From the NCBI GenBank assembly GCA_037101405.1, contig AP017964.1, forward strand, positions 1,428,001 to 1,492,000: 64,000 nucleotides of DNA, written 5' to 3'. Below, one piece after another: positions 9,012 through 18,008 of this stretch (the stretch's first letter is position 1; every line of letters starts with the position of its first letter). The DNA comes from Candidatus Megaera polyxenophila. GTDB taxonomy: Bacteria > Pseudomonadota > Alphaproteobacteria > Rickettsiales > Rickettsiaceae. The position numbers and the translations under genes were made by a program. The notes below the pieces were generated by a model. It saw nothing but the letters and a program-made list of their open reading frames with translations. It was not told the origin of the DNA and did no database searches.

Positions 9012-9074
9012 AATTATAACGCAAATTATATCTCATAATTTCTGATTTTTAGTCTAGACAAATTGGGCCACCTT

Positions 9075-9339
9075 AATATTAGCTGGAAGTTTTGCAGATA
9101 TATTTATAAATTGATCATGAGCAACTAAAGTAATAACCATTTCTATTTTATCAATTACTTCTTCCAGTAAGTAGGAATTTTTTACATAAGGATCAATCCT
9201 TAAAACATGAAATTTTTCTTCAAGTAACTCAACAATTTTGATAGCGGGAGAATTTCTGATATCAAAAACGTTAGGTTTATAAGTTAAACCTAAACATGCG
9301 ATAGTTTGTATATCTTTTTGTTTTGCTATAGTTATTATC
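9075..9339 (-). pseudogene. wecC: wecC, C-terminal domain fragment between IS-B and IS-A
   Basis: Reading leftward, the frame contains IACLGLTYKPNVFDIRNSPA, the UDP-binding C-terminal domain signature of UDP-sugar dehydrogenases. It then runs through VELLEEKFHVLRIDPYV into the IS-B boundary. With IS-A copy 3 removed along with one GAT duplicate, it continues the frame of the fragment at 10663 exactly (WIIKKIITIAKQK). With IS-B removed it ends VYLDFTGRCK and a TGA overlapping the wecB start. Confidence 0.85.
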
Positions 9340-10662
9340 TATAGTGGACTGAAAAATCAAGACAAATTTTTGTAGATTTTGTTTCCTATTATCATGCTGC
9401 ATTTTGTAATGCATTGAGATAAACATCCATAGGTTTTTTATAACCAATACTAGAATGAAATCTTCTATTATTATATTTATCTACATATATGTTAATCCCC
9501 TCCCTAAGTTCTGAGATATTGTTAAATTCATTTATAAATATACAATTATATTTTAGAGTCTTAAAAAATCTCTCCATAACAATGTTATCGATGCTTCTGC
9601 CTTTACCGTTCATAGAGATTTGTATACCGTATTTCTCGAGTATTTTTATATGTTCTGAGCCGGTATACTGACTACCTTGATCACTATTGAATATCAGCGG
9701 AGGTGGGTACTTACTAAGAGCGTCTTCTAAAATACTCGTTACAAGGCTTGCATCCATTGAATTTGACAGTTTATAACTCAATATAGCTTTACTGTGCCAA
9801 TCTATAATTGCTGCCATATACATAAAGCCTATCGGGGTTCTAATGTATGTTATATCCCCGCTCCATACTTCATTTGATCTTGGTACGTATACAGACCGAC
9901 TACCGTTATATATTTGCCAATAAGGCTCAAGGAGATATGGATATATCTTATGATCTTTATTCTGCATAGAGATAGATTTCTTTTTCTTTGGATAAATAGC
10001 CTCTATACCCATAATACCCATGTATTTGAGAGTACGATCTCTACCAATATTTAATCCTTCCTCTAATAAAGATTTATAAATAAAACGATAACCATACTCT
10101 GGATTATCTGTATATATTTCATCTATTCTATCCATAATCTTTTTGTTGTATAAGCTCATTATTTGGGGCTGATAATAAAGCATAGATCTATTTATCTTCA
10201 ATAATTCGCATTGTCTTGCCATTGATAATTCTTTCAGCTTGGAATCGACAAGATCTCGTTTATTTGCTATATCCAAGCCGTTTAGCTTTCCCAACGCCCA
10301 GTCCCTCTCTATTGTAGCCTTCCCCAGAGCTTTTGCTAATTCATCATTTTGAGATTTTAACTCCTCAATTTCTGTTTTGTACTCACTGACTACTTTTGCC
10401 GGCTCAAAAGCCATTGATGCATTACTTAAAAAATGCTTCTTCCAATTTTGAATAGTCTTTGGAGTAATTTCATATTTCTTTGATAATTGAGATATAGTTA
10501 CCTCCGATTCTAGTAATTCCAACACTACTTTAGTTTTATATTCTGCACTGAAATTTTTAATATGCTTTTTTGTCATATATTTAAATTATGTTTCTTTTAA
10601 TTTTATATCTTTTGCGAAACAAAACTATTGATTTTACTGTCTGACTTCTTCAGTCCACTATA
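9340..10662 (-). mobile_element. IS-A copy 3: 1,323-bp IS3-family element inserted in wecC
   Basis: This copy has the same terminal repeats and length as the other IS-A copies. On the minus strand it is flanked by GAT on both sides, giving a clean 3-bp target duplication, and the wecC frame reads through when the element is excised. It is therefore a simple insertion that has not been rearranged, and it gives the reference structure for IS-A. Confidence 0.93.
9392..10576 (-). CDS. IS3-family transposase of IS-A copy 3 (394 aa)
   Basis: Full-length single-frame transposase, identical in translation to copies 1, 2 and 4, with helix-turn-helix, coiled coil and DDE core (GDITYI, NSDQGSQYT, VMERFFK). 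The intact frame and clean target duplication make this copy a good candidate for a currently active element. Confidence 0.93.
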   Translation of the reverse strand: MTKKHIKNFSAEYKTKVVLELLESEVTISQLSKKYEITPKTIQNWKKHFLSNASMAFEPAKVVSEYKTEIEELKSQNDELAKALGKATIERDWALGKLNGLDIANKRDLVDSKLKELSMARQCELLKINRSMLYYQPQIMSLYNKKIMDRIDEIYTDNPEYGYRFIYKSLLEEGLNIGRDRTLKYMGIMGIEAIYPKKKKSISMQNKDHKIYPYLLEPYWQIYNGSRSVYVPRSNEVWSGDITYIRTPIGFMYMAAIIDWHSKAILSYKLSNSMDASLVTSILEDALSKYPPPLIFNSDQGSQYTGSEHIKILEKYGIQISMNGKGRSIDNIVMERFFKTLKYNCIFINEFNNISELREGINIYVDKYNNRRFHSSIGYKKPMDVYLNALQNAA

Positions 10663-11535
10663 ATCTTTTTGATAATCCAGTTACTTTTTGTATCGTTAAC
10701 TTTACGTGCAGTTGTAATCAAACTGGATTCGTTTGGAGCTGAAAAAATTAAAAAATGTGGATCAACTGCTATACAATGTCCTCCAACTCCTATACCTGGT
10801 TCTAGTATATTAACTCTAGGATGTTCATTAGCTAATTTAATTAATAGACTTATATCTATATTTAATATATCTGCAATTATCGAAAGCTCATTAGCATATG
10901 CAATATTAATATCTCTATATGTATTTTCGGCGAGTTTTATTGCTTCCGCAGTTTTGGCATCGGTAAGTGATATTTTACCGGATGAAAATGTTTTATAAAA
11001 TTCAACAGCACGGAGAGTTGATTCTTTATCTATACCTCCAATCACTCTATATATTATGCTTTAATTCATAAATAATATGTCCAGGTAATATTCGTTCTGG
11101 ACAATAAGCAACGTGTACATCAGCACAAGCAGATCTAAGCCTACTTGTCACACCTTCAGTTGTCCCAATAGGACATGTTGATTCAATTATTATTAAATTC
11201 CCGGGTTTTATATAAGGAATTATTGAATCTATAGCATTCTCTACATAAGAAATATTTGGTTCAAATTTACTATTTAGTGGGGTTGGTACCGTAATTATAT
11301 ATATTTCTGCAAGGGTAATATTTGTAGAAAATTTTATAGAATTATTTGCAATAACCTTGTTTAGTAAATCTTGTAGCCCTGGTTCTGAATTTAAATAATC
11401 TGAAGATCTTATATTATTAATAACATTCTCGTCTATATCAACACCAAACACTGAATAACCAGAATTTGCTAAAACACACGCAGTTGGTAGTCCTACATAT
11501 CCTAATCCTACTACACATACAGAATCTTTATACAT
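10663..11535 (-). pseudogene. wecC: wecC (UDP-N-acetyl-D-mannosamine dehydrogenase), N-terminal and central part, frameshifted
   Basis: The protein begins MYKDSVCVVGLGYVGLPTA, an NAD-binding Rossmann start. It continues through ESTCPIGTTEG and YCPERILPGH to a TAG at about 11047. A second frame resumes as RVIGGIDKES and includes GVGGHCIAVDP with the catalytic Cys. Removing one base near 11048 would join the two frames, so this is a single-base frameshift. The gene is then split by IS-A copy 3 at codon WIIKKI. WecC would oxidise UDP-ManNAc to the uronic acid. With one frameshift and two insertions the gene is dead, so the pathway from wecB cannot proceed by this locus. Confidence 0.9.
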
Positions 11536-11950
11536 AATTACAATTATCTATAGTTTTAAGTAAAAGATGATAATAAAGTTCATCTTTGACCTTATATTTA
11601 TTTTATAACATGATCCATCTTTTTAATTGGTACCATATCATGACTTAGTATTATCTTTCCAACTTTTTCTTGTTGATAAGGATGCAATTATATTGGACTG
11701 TTTTTTTAAGGTCTAAATAAGCTAGTTTCCATACTTTTTAGTCGTACCCATCCTGTAATTATACCAAGTACACTTACTTAATATAATTAATGAATTTAAA
11801 AAACTGGAAATAGAAATGTTTAACTCACCTTAGGCAAAATTACCAAAATATGGATAAATGCAGTAAAAGTAAGAGAGATAGAAATAAAAAATAAGCATGA
11901 GCAAGAAGATATTGGACATATATTCAGACTATTTAATTTGTTAAAATAAG
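11536..11950. other. Upstream region of wecC, no gene recognised
   Basis: AT-rich sequence that should hold the former promoter of the leftward wecC operon. A TATTGGACTG-T-run motif near 11694 resembles an insertion-sequence end. It may be the terminus of the decayed transposase that follows, but no partner repeat was found. No ORF is credible. Confidence 0.4.
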
Positions 11951-12800
11951 TATGTGACAGTTATCGGTTTATCAGATTTATTGTCTTGGGATATAAGTCA
12001 TGACAAGATTAAAAAATATCTTAATTCTGAGGGTTTTGGATTAAAAAAATTATGGGAGTATATCAAGCCACAAATTAGGAAATATGAGCGTCAAGCCTGA
12101 GGAGTGCTGATATTAGATGATGCGATAGAAGAGAAGGCGTATACAGATAAAAATGAAATAGTTGCCTGGAATTGCTCTCATGTTAAAAGTAGATATCCAA
12201 AAGGGATAAACATCTTGTCGTGCTTGGTTTCGTATGGTGAGGTAGTACTGACTTTTGGATATGAAATCATTCGTAAGGATGTCAGTTTTTCCGATATTGA
12301 GACTAGAAAAGTAAAGCATAAATCTAGCATTAGCAAAAACCGACATTTTTGTGGACTAATACAGCAATCTATAGATAACAAAGTTCTGTTTGATCATATT
12401 TTATCAGATAACTTGTTTAGTTCTAAACAAAGAATGTAGAATTTATAGAATTGCTCGGTAAGAAATTTATTATTGGCATTAAATCAAACAGAATTATTGC
12501 ATTAATAAAAAACTAGGTAAGTTTCAACAAATCTCATCACTAAATATGCAGGATGGAGTATTAAGAGATGTATGTGATACATATTCCAGGACTTTAGTAG
12601 TCATTTCTGGGATGAGCATGGTTTCAAGGCAGAACAAGAGGATTACGGTTATGAATTATTCACCAGATTTGAACTATACCAATCAGGTCTCGAAGTACTT
12701 GGAGAAATAAATAGTGATGCTGGTTTTCTAGTGTCCCCTTCAGAGATATAAAATACGAGGTTAATGGATATGTGTCTCATTCAACTATTCAACCTTCTTG
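11951..12800 (+). pseudogene. Decayed IS701/IS4-like transposase
   Basis: Several broken frames read in order as one transposase. SDLLSWDISHDKIKKYL and LWEYIKPQIRKYE are followed by a stop. Then come LILDDAIEEKAYTDKNEIVAWNC with an acidic pair, HVKSRYPKGINILSCL, FSDIETRKVKHKS and DHILSDNLFSSKQRM. This order matches DDE transposases of the IS701-like group (pattern 'LifDDtiieKpytden..cwHwdHskgr.vkGinll'). The longest intact frame is 12104-12439. Stops and frameshifts throughout mean it has long been inactive. The 3' limit is approximate. Confidence 0.7.
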
Positions 12801-13013
12801 AGAAAAGAGCTGCAGTTCTGAAGATGCTGACGAACTTATAGATCTATGGTCTAGTGGTGGTCTATACTCTATGTAATATAGATTGAGATTGCTGACATCC
12901 CTGGATTTTATGATTCAATTACATTTTGTAATAAATAATTTTATAGGCTATAATGATTAGAATTGCTGTAAATCTTATACAGCTAAAACAGATACTTATA
13001 GATAGGTATATAC

Positions 13014-13358
13014 ATGGAAAATGATTATACTCACTTATTAGACAAAACTTATATTACATATCAGGAAAAGAGATCTACCTTAAGTTCTGATCTAGCTTTA
13101 AGGTTATTATCAGAATTAGGAAAAAGTTGGATTATTAATGTTGATGGTCAATTATATAAAGAATATTATTTTGATAATTTTATTGATGCAATCAAATTTG
13201 CTAACGAAGTAGCTGAGATAGCGGAACTGCAGAACCATCACCCTGATCTAGAAATTTCTTGGGGGAAATGTAAAGTTAAAATATGGACCCATAGTATTAA
13301 TGGTCTAACCGAAAATGACTTTATCCTGGCAGCAAAGATTAACAGCTTATTAGCATAA
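13014..13358 (+). CDS. phhB: Pterin-4a-carbinolamine dehydratase
   Basis: The enzyme dehydrates 4a-hydroxytetrahydropterin to the quinonoid dihydropterin; in bacteria it can also act in pterin metabolism generally. The 114-residue length is normal for the family. The signature [36 protein letters not shown] carries the active-site His-His-Pro and the later His and Trp. The N-terminal half is slightly long, with alternating helix and strand. The gene stands alone on the plus strand between a decayed transposase and a convergent transporter gene. No aromatic amino acid hydroxylase is visible nearby. Confidence 0.9.
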   Translation: MENDYTHLLDKTYITYQEKRSTLSSDLALRLLSELGKSWIINVDGQLYKEYYFDNFIDAIKFANEVAEIAELQNHHPDLEISWGKCKVKIWTHSINGLTENDFILAAKINSLLA

Positions 13359-13474
13359 GTATGAAGTTAATAAACTTTGTAATATTGTAATAATGTCCTT
13401 TTTTTATGCTTTACAGATAGGGTTTATACTTAAATAAATAAGTGTATAGCTTATCATAATTATTAAAATAATAG

Positions 13475-14233
13475 TTATGGTAATTTTTTTATGTGCTTTA
13501 TCAAACTAACAATTGCATAAAATAATGGAGTACTACATATTGCAAAGAATAGTTTGTATAAATAGCTATTAATTATAAGTGTGCTCATTTTATCGATTGG
13601 TAGTGCACCAAAAAGACTCATAAAGCTAATCACAATGGTTGTATCTACTAATAATGAGATGGCAGTACTACTGTTATTTCTTAACCATAAATACTTACCT
13701 TTGGTTATTTTGCGTATCCATAAATAAATATTAATATCAATTAGCTGAGCGGTATAACAGGCGATAATGGAGCCAACAAATGCTACACTATATAACCCAA
13801 ATACTTTATGAAAAATTATATCGTCAATTTTGGACCAGTCAGTTGCAGTGAGTGAATCCATAATTGCTATTAATATCGCTACCATTATATTCATTGTTAA
13901 TGCAAGCTTGACACAAAAGTTAGCTTTATTTTTACCATAAAACTCGGCTATTAAATCTGTCAGTAAAAAAGTTAGAGGGTATGTTATGGCTCCCACTGAC
14001 AGTTCAAAAGTATGAAAAGGTAATATTGGTAAAACAACAAATTTTTGATATATCATATTACCCATAACAATAAGTACCGCAAATAATACGCATATTGTTG
14101 TATAAATTTTATCATCCATGTTTAAGTTTTCTATCCTCTTTGAAATAGTATGTTTTTTGGGGCGTGCATAGTAATGTGATTTTTTAATATAAGTCAATAT
14201 TTCGATTTTTATAATATTGGGAAGCATTTTCAA
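13475..14233 (-). CDS. yhhQ: Queuosine precursor transporter, YhhQ/VUT family
   Basis: This 252-residue membrane protein has about six hydrophobic segments starting near residue 40. It carries the family features FELSVGAITYPLTFLLTDLIAEFYGKNKAN in the second membrane segment region and a QLIDINIYLWIRKITKGKYLWLRNN stretch. YhhQ proteins import 7-cyano-7-deazaguanine or related queuosine precursors for tRNA modification. For an intracellular bacterium this fits salvage from the host. The first 35 residues are basic and may be shorter in reality, with MDDKIYTTICV as an alternative start. It is convergent with the dehydratase gene. Confidence 0.85.
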   Translation of the reverse strand: MKMLPNIIKIEILTYIKKSHYYARPKKHTISKRIENLNMDDKIYTTICVLFAVLIVMGNMIYQKFVVLPILPFHTFELSVGAITYPLTFLLTDLIAEFYGKNKANFCVKLALTMNIMVAILIAIMDSLTATDWSKIDDIIFHKVFGLYSVAFVGSIIACYTAQLIDINIYLWIRKITKGKYLWLRNNSSTAISLLVDTTIVISFMSLFGALPIDKMSTLIINSYLYKLFFAICSTPLFYAIVSLIKHIKKLP

Positions 14234-14435
14234 AAGCTAAATAGAAAATATAGTTCAAAATAATACTAATAATATACACTTTTACAACATGGCTATCTAT
14301 GCTATAAACCTTTACAACACTAAAACTTTCTAAATTTACTAATGGAATGGACCACCATGATTTACAGAATGAGAAGCAAATGCTAATCTTCTAAAGTTTA
14401 AGAATAAACCTAAAAATAACAATCAGGAGGTCCTA

Positions 14436-15479
14436 ATGGATATTACAACAGTAGGCATAGATATTGCAAAAAGAATTTTCCAAATTCATGGAGTTAACAA
14501 AAATGGTAAGACAGTGTTAAAGAAAAAATTGATGAGAGATCAAGTATTAATTTTTATGTCTAATTTACCAAAGTGTCTAGTGGGGATAGAAGCTTGCGGT
14601 GGTGCCAATTATTGGGCAAGAGAGATTAGTAAGCTGGGACATGAAGTAAAGTTAATGGCTCCACAATTTGTAAAGCCCTATGTAAAAACTAATAAAAACG
14701 ATCAGGCTGATAGCGAAGCAATATGTGAAGCGGTATCAAGACCTAATATGAGATTCGTACCAGTAAAGAGCGTAGAGCAACAGGATATTTTGTCAATACA
14801 TAGAGTTAGAGAAAGATTAGTAAGAAATCGTACCGCGCTTGTTAATGAAATTAGAGGATTGTTACTTGAGTTTGGTATAGCTATTCCTCAAGGAATAAAT
14901 AAGATTAGTACAAAATTAACAGAGATTTTAGATGAAGGAACTTTAAGTCAGTTGAGCTATCAAACGTTTAGTGAGTTGAGAGAAGAATTTTTAGACAATG
15001 ATAAAAAAATAAAAGAGTTAGAGAAACGATTAAAAATAATAGCTAGCGGATTAGATAGATACAAGCAATTAACAATTATACCTGGGATAGGTTTAATTAC
15101 CGCTACAGCATTAATAGCATCTGTAGGCAATGGCAGCTGTTTTGAGAATGGTAGACAATTATCGGCATGGCTTGGATTAGTACCAAGACAAAATTCCAGT
15201 GGAGGTAAGGAACAATTGCTGAGTATTAGTAAAAGAGGGAATGTATATTTACGAACTTTATTAATTCAAGGAGCAAGAGCAGTACTTAATGCAAAGCTAA
15301 GATTTACTACTGAGGATCAAAGGGCTAGAAAAGATTATAGTAAATTTACTGAATGGATGTTTAATTTATCTGAGCGACGTAGCCATAATATAGCGGTTGT
15401 CGCAGTGGCTAATAAGCTGGCAAGGGTGGTGTTTGCAGTTCTTAGTAATGATTATAATGAATACAAAGTTTGCAGTTAG
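14436..15479 (+). CDS. IS110-family transposase (DEDD recombinase), 347 aa
   Basis: A RuvC-like N-terminal domain shows the DEDD acids: VGIDIAK, GIEACGGANYW and TNKNDQADSEA. A coiled region spans about residues 140-200. The C-terminal Tnp20 domain carries IPGIGLITATAL and SAWLGLVPRQNSSGGKEQLLSISKRGN, with the Ser expected to form the covalent intermediate. A strong AGGAGG precedes the ATG by six bases. The frame is intact. It catalyses recombination guided by an element-encoded RNA in characterised members. Confidence 0.92.
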   Translation: MDITTVGIDIAKRIFQIHGVNKNGKTVLKKKLMRDQVLIFMSNLPKCLVGIEACGGANYWAREISKLGHEVKLMAPQFVKPYVKTNKNDQADSEAICEAVSRPNMRFVPVKSVEQQDILSIHRVRERLVRNRTALVNEIRGLLLEFGIAIPQGINKISTKLTEILDEGTLSQLSYQTFSELREEFLDNDKKIKELEKRLKIIASGLDRYKQLTIIPGIGLITATALIASVGNGSCFENGRQLSAWLGLVPRQNSSGGKEQLLSISKRGNVYLRTLLIQGARAVLNAKLRFTTEDQRARKDYSKFTEWMFNLSERRSHNIAVVAVANKLARVVFAVLSNDYNEYKVCS

Positions 15480-15776
15480 CAAACTGGTGAAAAATTTAAA
15501 GAGGTATAAAAAAGATAATTAAAGAATTCCAACCTGGAATATGCGAAAGAAAAATATATTGATGGTAAATAAGACAAACCTTAGCTTACAAAAAAACTGA
15601 TAAACACAGGGGCTATATTGAGGTCGATTAACTGATTAGTGTAGTTTGTAAGCCGCGAAATCCATCAGGGCAATTGGGTAAATTGAAATGAGATATAAGC
15701 AATTTATCACTTTATGTCGGATATATGTCTGCATTTGCTTTTTTACTAGGATGTTATTTTTTTCTTGCATTATAAA
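15480..15776 (+). ncRNA. Candidate guide (bridge/seek) RNA region of the IS110-type element
   Basis: In studied IS110/IS1111 elements a structured RNA from the non-coding end guides target choice. In the IS1111 group it lies downstream of the transposase gene. Here 297 non-coding bases fill that position. The sequence is AT-rich with short potential stems, but I could not fold it reliably. The call is positional inference only, and the exact RNA ends are unknown. Confidence 0.4.
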
Positions 15777-15786
15777 GGTGGTCCAT

Positions 15787-16104
15787 ATATGTGTTTAAGT
15801 TAAAAATTGATATTATAAATTTTTGTATAAACAAAATAAGGATATTATTATAAAACCTCATGTCTAATAATCGTTGACAGATATCTGCCTAATATTGATC
15901 TTAAGACGCTTAAACGTAAATATTATATAAAAAAATATCATAAGAGGTAGGAATTTAGTAATAATAGGTAGTAGGACAGAAGAAAGTTCTAGTTATGGCA
16001 GTAATATGTAATAAGAGATTAATTCGTTATATCAAACTAAGAAAAAGCCTTCATTCCCTAAGTAATATGGTAATAATAAAATATTAGTTAGTATAAATAA
16101 TACT
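15787..16104. other. Intergenic region upstream of the phosphopantetheinyl transferase gene
   Basis: AT-rich DNA of 318 bases between the IS110-type element and the next gene. No ORF, RNA gene or transposase remnant was recognised. It must hold the promoter of the downstream pair, but no convincing -35/-10 could be chosen among many AT-rich candidates. Confidence 0.4.
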
Positions 16105-16893
16105 ATGATTAACAATATAAATAAAATTACCAGGCTTAAGCTTACTAATAGTATGCTTGAGAGTAGTATTTTCGATCAATTGGTATTTAACACAAGTGTA
16201 AATAAAGCATTTATCTTCATCGTAAATTTAACTAGCTGTATAAATAACGTATCCACGTACTGGGAATACCTCTCGGTTCAAGAGAAAACAAAGGCAAACA
16301 ACTATCATACTGAATATTTAAGTAACAAATACATTATATCACATGGTATTTTAAGGTATATTTTAAGCTTCTACACAAAACAACATCCTCAAAAAATCGA
16401 ATTTAATTATAGTGAATATGGAAAGCCTTTTTTAAAAAATAGTAATATCCAATTTAATATGTCTCATTCCCATAACATGGTCAGTTATATGATAACTTTA
16501 AACTATAGGGTGGGTATCGATATAGAATTACATGATAAAAATCTAAAAGTTGAGGAGCTTGCTGGTTTTGTACTAACCCCAGAGGAATACAAATATTTAT
16601 CCAGCCTTAAACCTCGAGATAAACTTAATTTTTTTTATACTTTCTGGACCAAAAAGGAAGCTTTAGTAAAGGCTATTGGTCAAGGATTATCTTATCCTAT
16701 TAATACCATCGAAGTTATGAGATTATTACCTGGTAAAGGCATTCTGCTTAATGATATGAATAATGAACTAAGTCAACAATGGTATTGCTATGAAATAGAA
16801 GTCCCTGAAAATTACTCCGGAGCTATTGGAATAGAGAATAAAATAGATGAAATAGTTTATTTAGAAATGAACAATCAACAAAATAATTTTTGA
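16105..16893 (+). CDS. Sfp-type 4'-phosphopantetheinyl transferase
   Basis: The enzyme moves the phosphopantetheine arm of CoA onto carrier-protein serines. The 262-residue length fits the two-subdomain Sfp type rather than the short AcpS type of primary metabolism. Visible motifs are NYSEYGKPFL (101-110), FNMSHS (117-122), VGIDIE (136-141, with the Mg-binding Asp and Glu) and WTKKEALVKAIGQGL (181-195). Such enzymes usually serve nonribosomal peptide or polyketide synthases. No carrier-protein gene is close by, but a type II thioesterase and an MbtH-like gene follow within 6 kb. A small unknown gene starts 15 bases downstream and is probably co-transcribed. Confidence 0.92.
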   Translation: MINNINKITRLKLTNSMLESSIFDQLVFNTSVNKAFIFIVNLTSCINNVSTYWEYLSVQEKTKANNYHTEYLSNKYIISHGILRYILSFYTKQHPQKIEFNYSEYGKPFLKNSNIQFNMSHSHNMVSYMITLNYRVGIDIELHDKNLKVEELAGFVLTPEEYKYLSSLKPRDKLNFFYTFWTKKEALVKAIGQGLSYPINTIEVMRLLPGKGILLNDMNNELSQQWYCYEIEVPENYSGAIGIENKIDEIVYLEMNNQQNNF

Positions 16894-16907
16894 TAATAAG
16901 GATTATA

Positions 16908-17150
16908 ATGACTAAATTAGAGTCTCAGCAGAGAATAATTGGATTTTTAAATGAAGAATTTGCTAAAATAAAACAGGGGCAGCAAACCAATCAAAAAGTT
17001 AAAGCGAAAGCAGTAGAAAAAAAAGCTAAAAAATTGCTTAATGATATTGAATTAATGTTGAAAATCAATGCAGGTGATAATGAGGTAAATTTAAAGATTA
17101 CTGAATTTAAAAAAGAAATAAAAAACTATTTTTCATATTTAAAACTATAA
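16908..17150 (+). CDS. Small lysine-rich protein (80 aa), function unknown
   Basis: The ATG at 16908 follows an AAGGAT ribosome site, and an upstream in-frame start at 16890 overlaps the previous gene. The protein is helical and rich in Lys and Glu (KVKAKAVEKKAKKLLNDIELMLKIN) and has no membrane segment. It probably forms a coiled coil. No family was recognised. Its tight placement behind the phosphopantetheinyl transferase gene suggests joint transcription, but not a known functional link. Confidence 0.6.
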   Translation: MTKLESQQRIIGFLNEEFAKIKQGQQTNQKVKAKAVEKKAKKLLNDIELMLKINAGDNEVNLKITEFKKEIKNYFSYLKL

Positions 17151-17226
17151 TATTCAAGAAATTTTAGACTTTCACCAATTAGTTGCTAGAATTATAAATA
17201 TACTATATATTTTATTGCAAGAAATT

Positions 17227-17910
17227 ATGATAAGAGTCGCCGTAGTAATTTCAGGTTGTGGTCATCTTGATGGAGCTGAAATTTTTGAAACAGTATTTAC
17301 ATTACTTGAACTAGATAGAAATAATGTTGAGACTAGAATTTTTGCTCCGAATCAGAAACAGCATTATGTTATCAATCATTTGACTAAAAAAGAAGTAGTT
17401 GAAGAGCGTAACGTCCTTGTTGAATCTGCACGTATTGCTCGTGGAGCAATTCAGTCATTAAATGAATTACAGGTAAAAGATTTTGATGCATTAATTTTGC
17501 CTGGAGGGTTCGGAGCAGCTACGAGTTTATCAGACTTAGCATTCAAAAATGAAAATTCCACAGTAATTGAAGATTTACGGAAGATAATCATAGAGTTTTA
17601 TAAGTTATCAAAGCCTATTGGAGGAATATGTATTTCTCCTGTGGTTTTGGTTTTAGCTTTAAAAGATTTTGCACAAGTAAAAATTACCCTTGGTAATAAA
17701 AATGAACTTGTTGCTAAATTGGGGGCATTGGAAGAAATTTGTGCGGCTGATGATATAGTTATAGATTGGGAAAATAAACTGGTTACTACTCCTGCCTTTA
17801 TGATAGATGCACCATTAACTCAAATACATACGGGAGTTAGTAGACTGGTAAATAAAATCATTGAAATGCATAATCACATAAAATCTCTGGGAGGAATAAA
17901 TGAGTACTAA
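17227..17910 (+). CDS. elbB: ElbB-type glyoxalase (DJ-1/PfpI superfamily)
   Basis: The protein starts VAVVISGCGHLDGAEIFE, the ElbB N-terminal signature, and contains ALILPGGFGAA and IGGICISPVVL, where the Cys lies at the nucleophile elbow typical of DJ-1 folds. Length (about 227 aa) matches the family. ElbB proteins have weak glyoxalase activity and a poorly defined link to isoprenoid metabolism. I chose the ATG at 17227 rather than the TTG at 17215 because homologs begin directly with the first strand. It stands between the PPTase pair and a convergent thioesterase gene. Confidence 0.88.
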   Translation: MIRVAVVISGCGHLDGAEIFETVFTLLELDRNNVETRIFAPNQKQHYVINHLTKKEVVEERNVLVESARIARGAIQSLNELQVKDFDALILPGGFGAATSLSDLAFKNENSTVIEDLRKIIIEFYKLSKPIGGICISPVVLVLALKDFAQVKITLGNKNELVAKLGALEEICAADDIVIDWENKLVTTPAFMIDAPLTQIHTGVSRLVNKIIEMHNHIKSLGGINEY

Positions 17911-18008
17911 AAATATAAAGTATTTTAATAACAGGCAAGTATCTTGGATATGATGTATATCATAAATGCAAAATTTCTTAGGCCAAAAATTGAATGTCTC
18001 CAGATATT

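Larger units (their letters stand above)
7811..9074 (+). mobile_element. IS-B copy 1: 1.26-kb IS3-family element with two frameshifted ORFs
   Basis: Imperfect terminal repeats TGGTACCCAAAAACTGGACT and the complement of AGTCTAGACAAATTGGGCCA bound the element. The copy at 31273-32536 has the same sequence. AATAT is found immediately on both sides (7806-7810 and 9075-9079), consistent with a 5-bp target duplication, although the exact end base is uncertain by a base or two. It sits in the last codons of wecC, just ahead of wecB. Confidence 0.88.
14347..15786 (+). mobile_element. IS110-family (IS1111-like) element with subterminal inverted repeats
   Basis: The sequences ATGGACCACC (14347-14356) and GGTGGTCCAT (15777-15786) form a perfect 10-bp inverted repeat around the transposase gene. 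The gene sits close to the left repeat, and about 297 bases of non-coding DNA separate its stop from the right repeat. Subterminal repeats with a long non-coding right end are the layout of the IS1111 group. Exact outer ends lie some bases outside the repeats and were not resolved. Confidence 0.75.

Noticed and set aside
12113..12381. Two minus-strand ORFs of 67 and 77 residues
   Set aside because: They are antisense to the recognisable, decayed IS701-like transposase.
15480..16104. Additional protein gene between the IS110-type element and the PPTase gene
   Set aside because: Frames are short and interrupted, without domain similarity; the first half is better explained as the non-coding element end.
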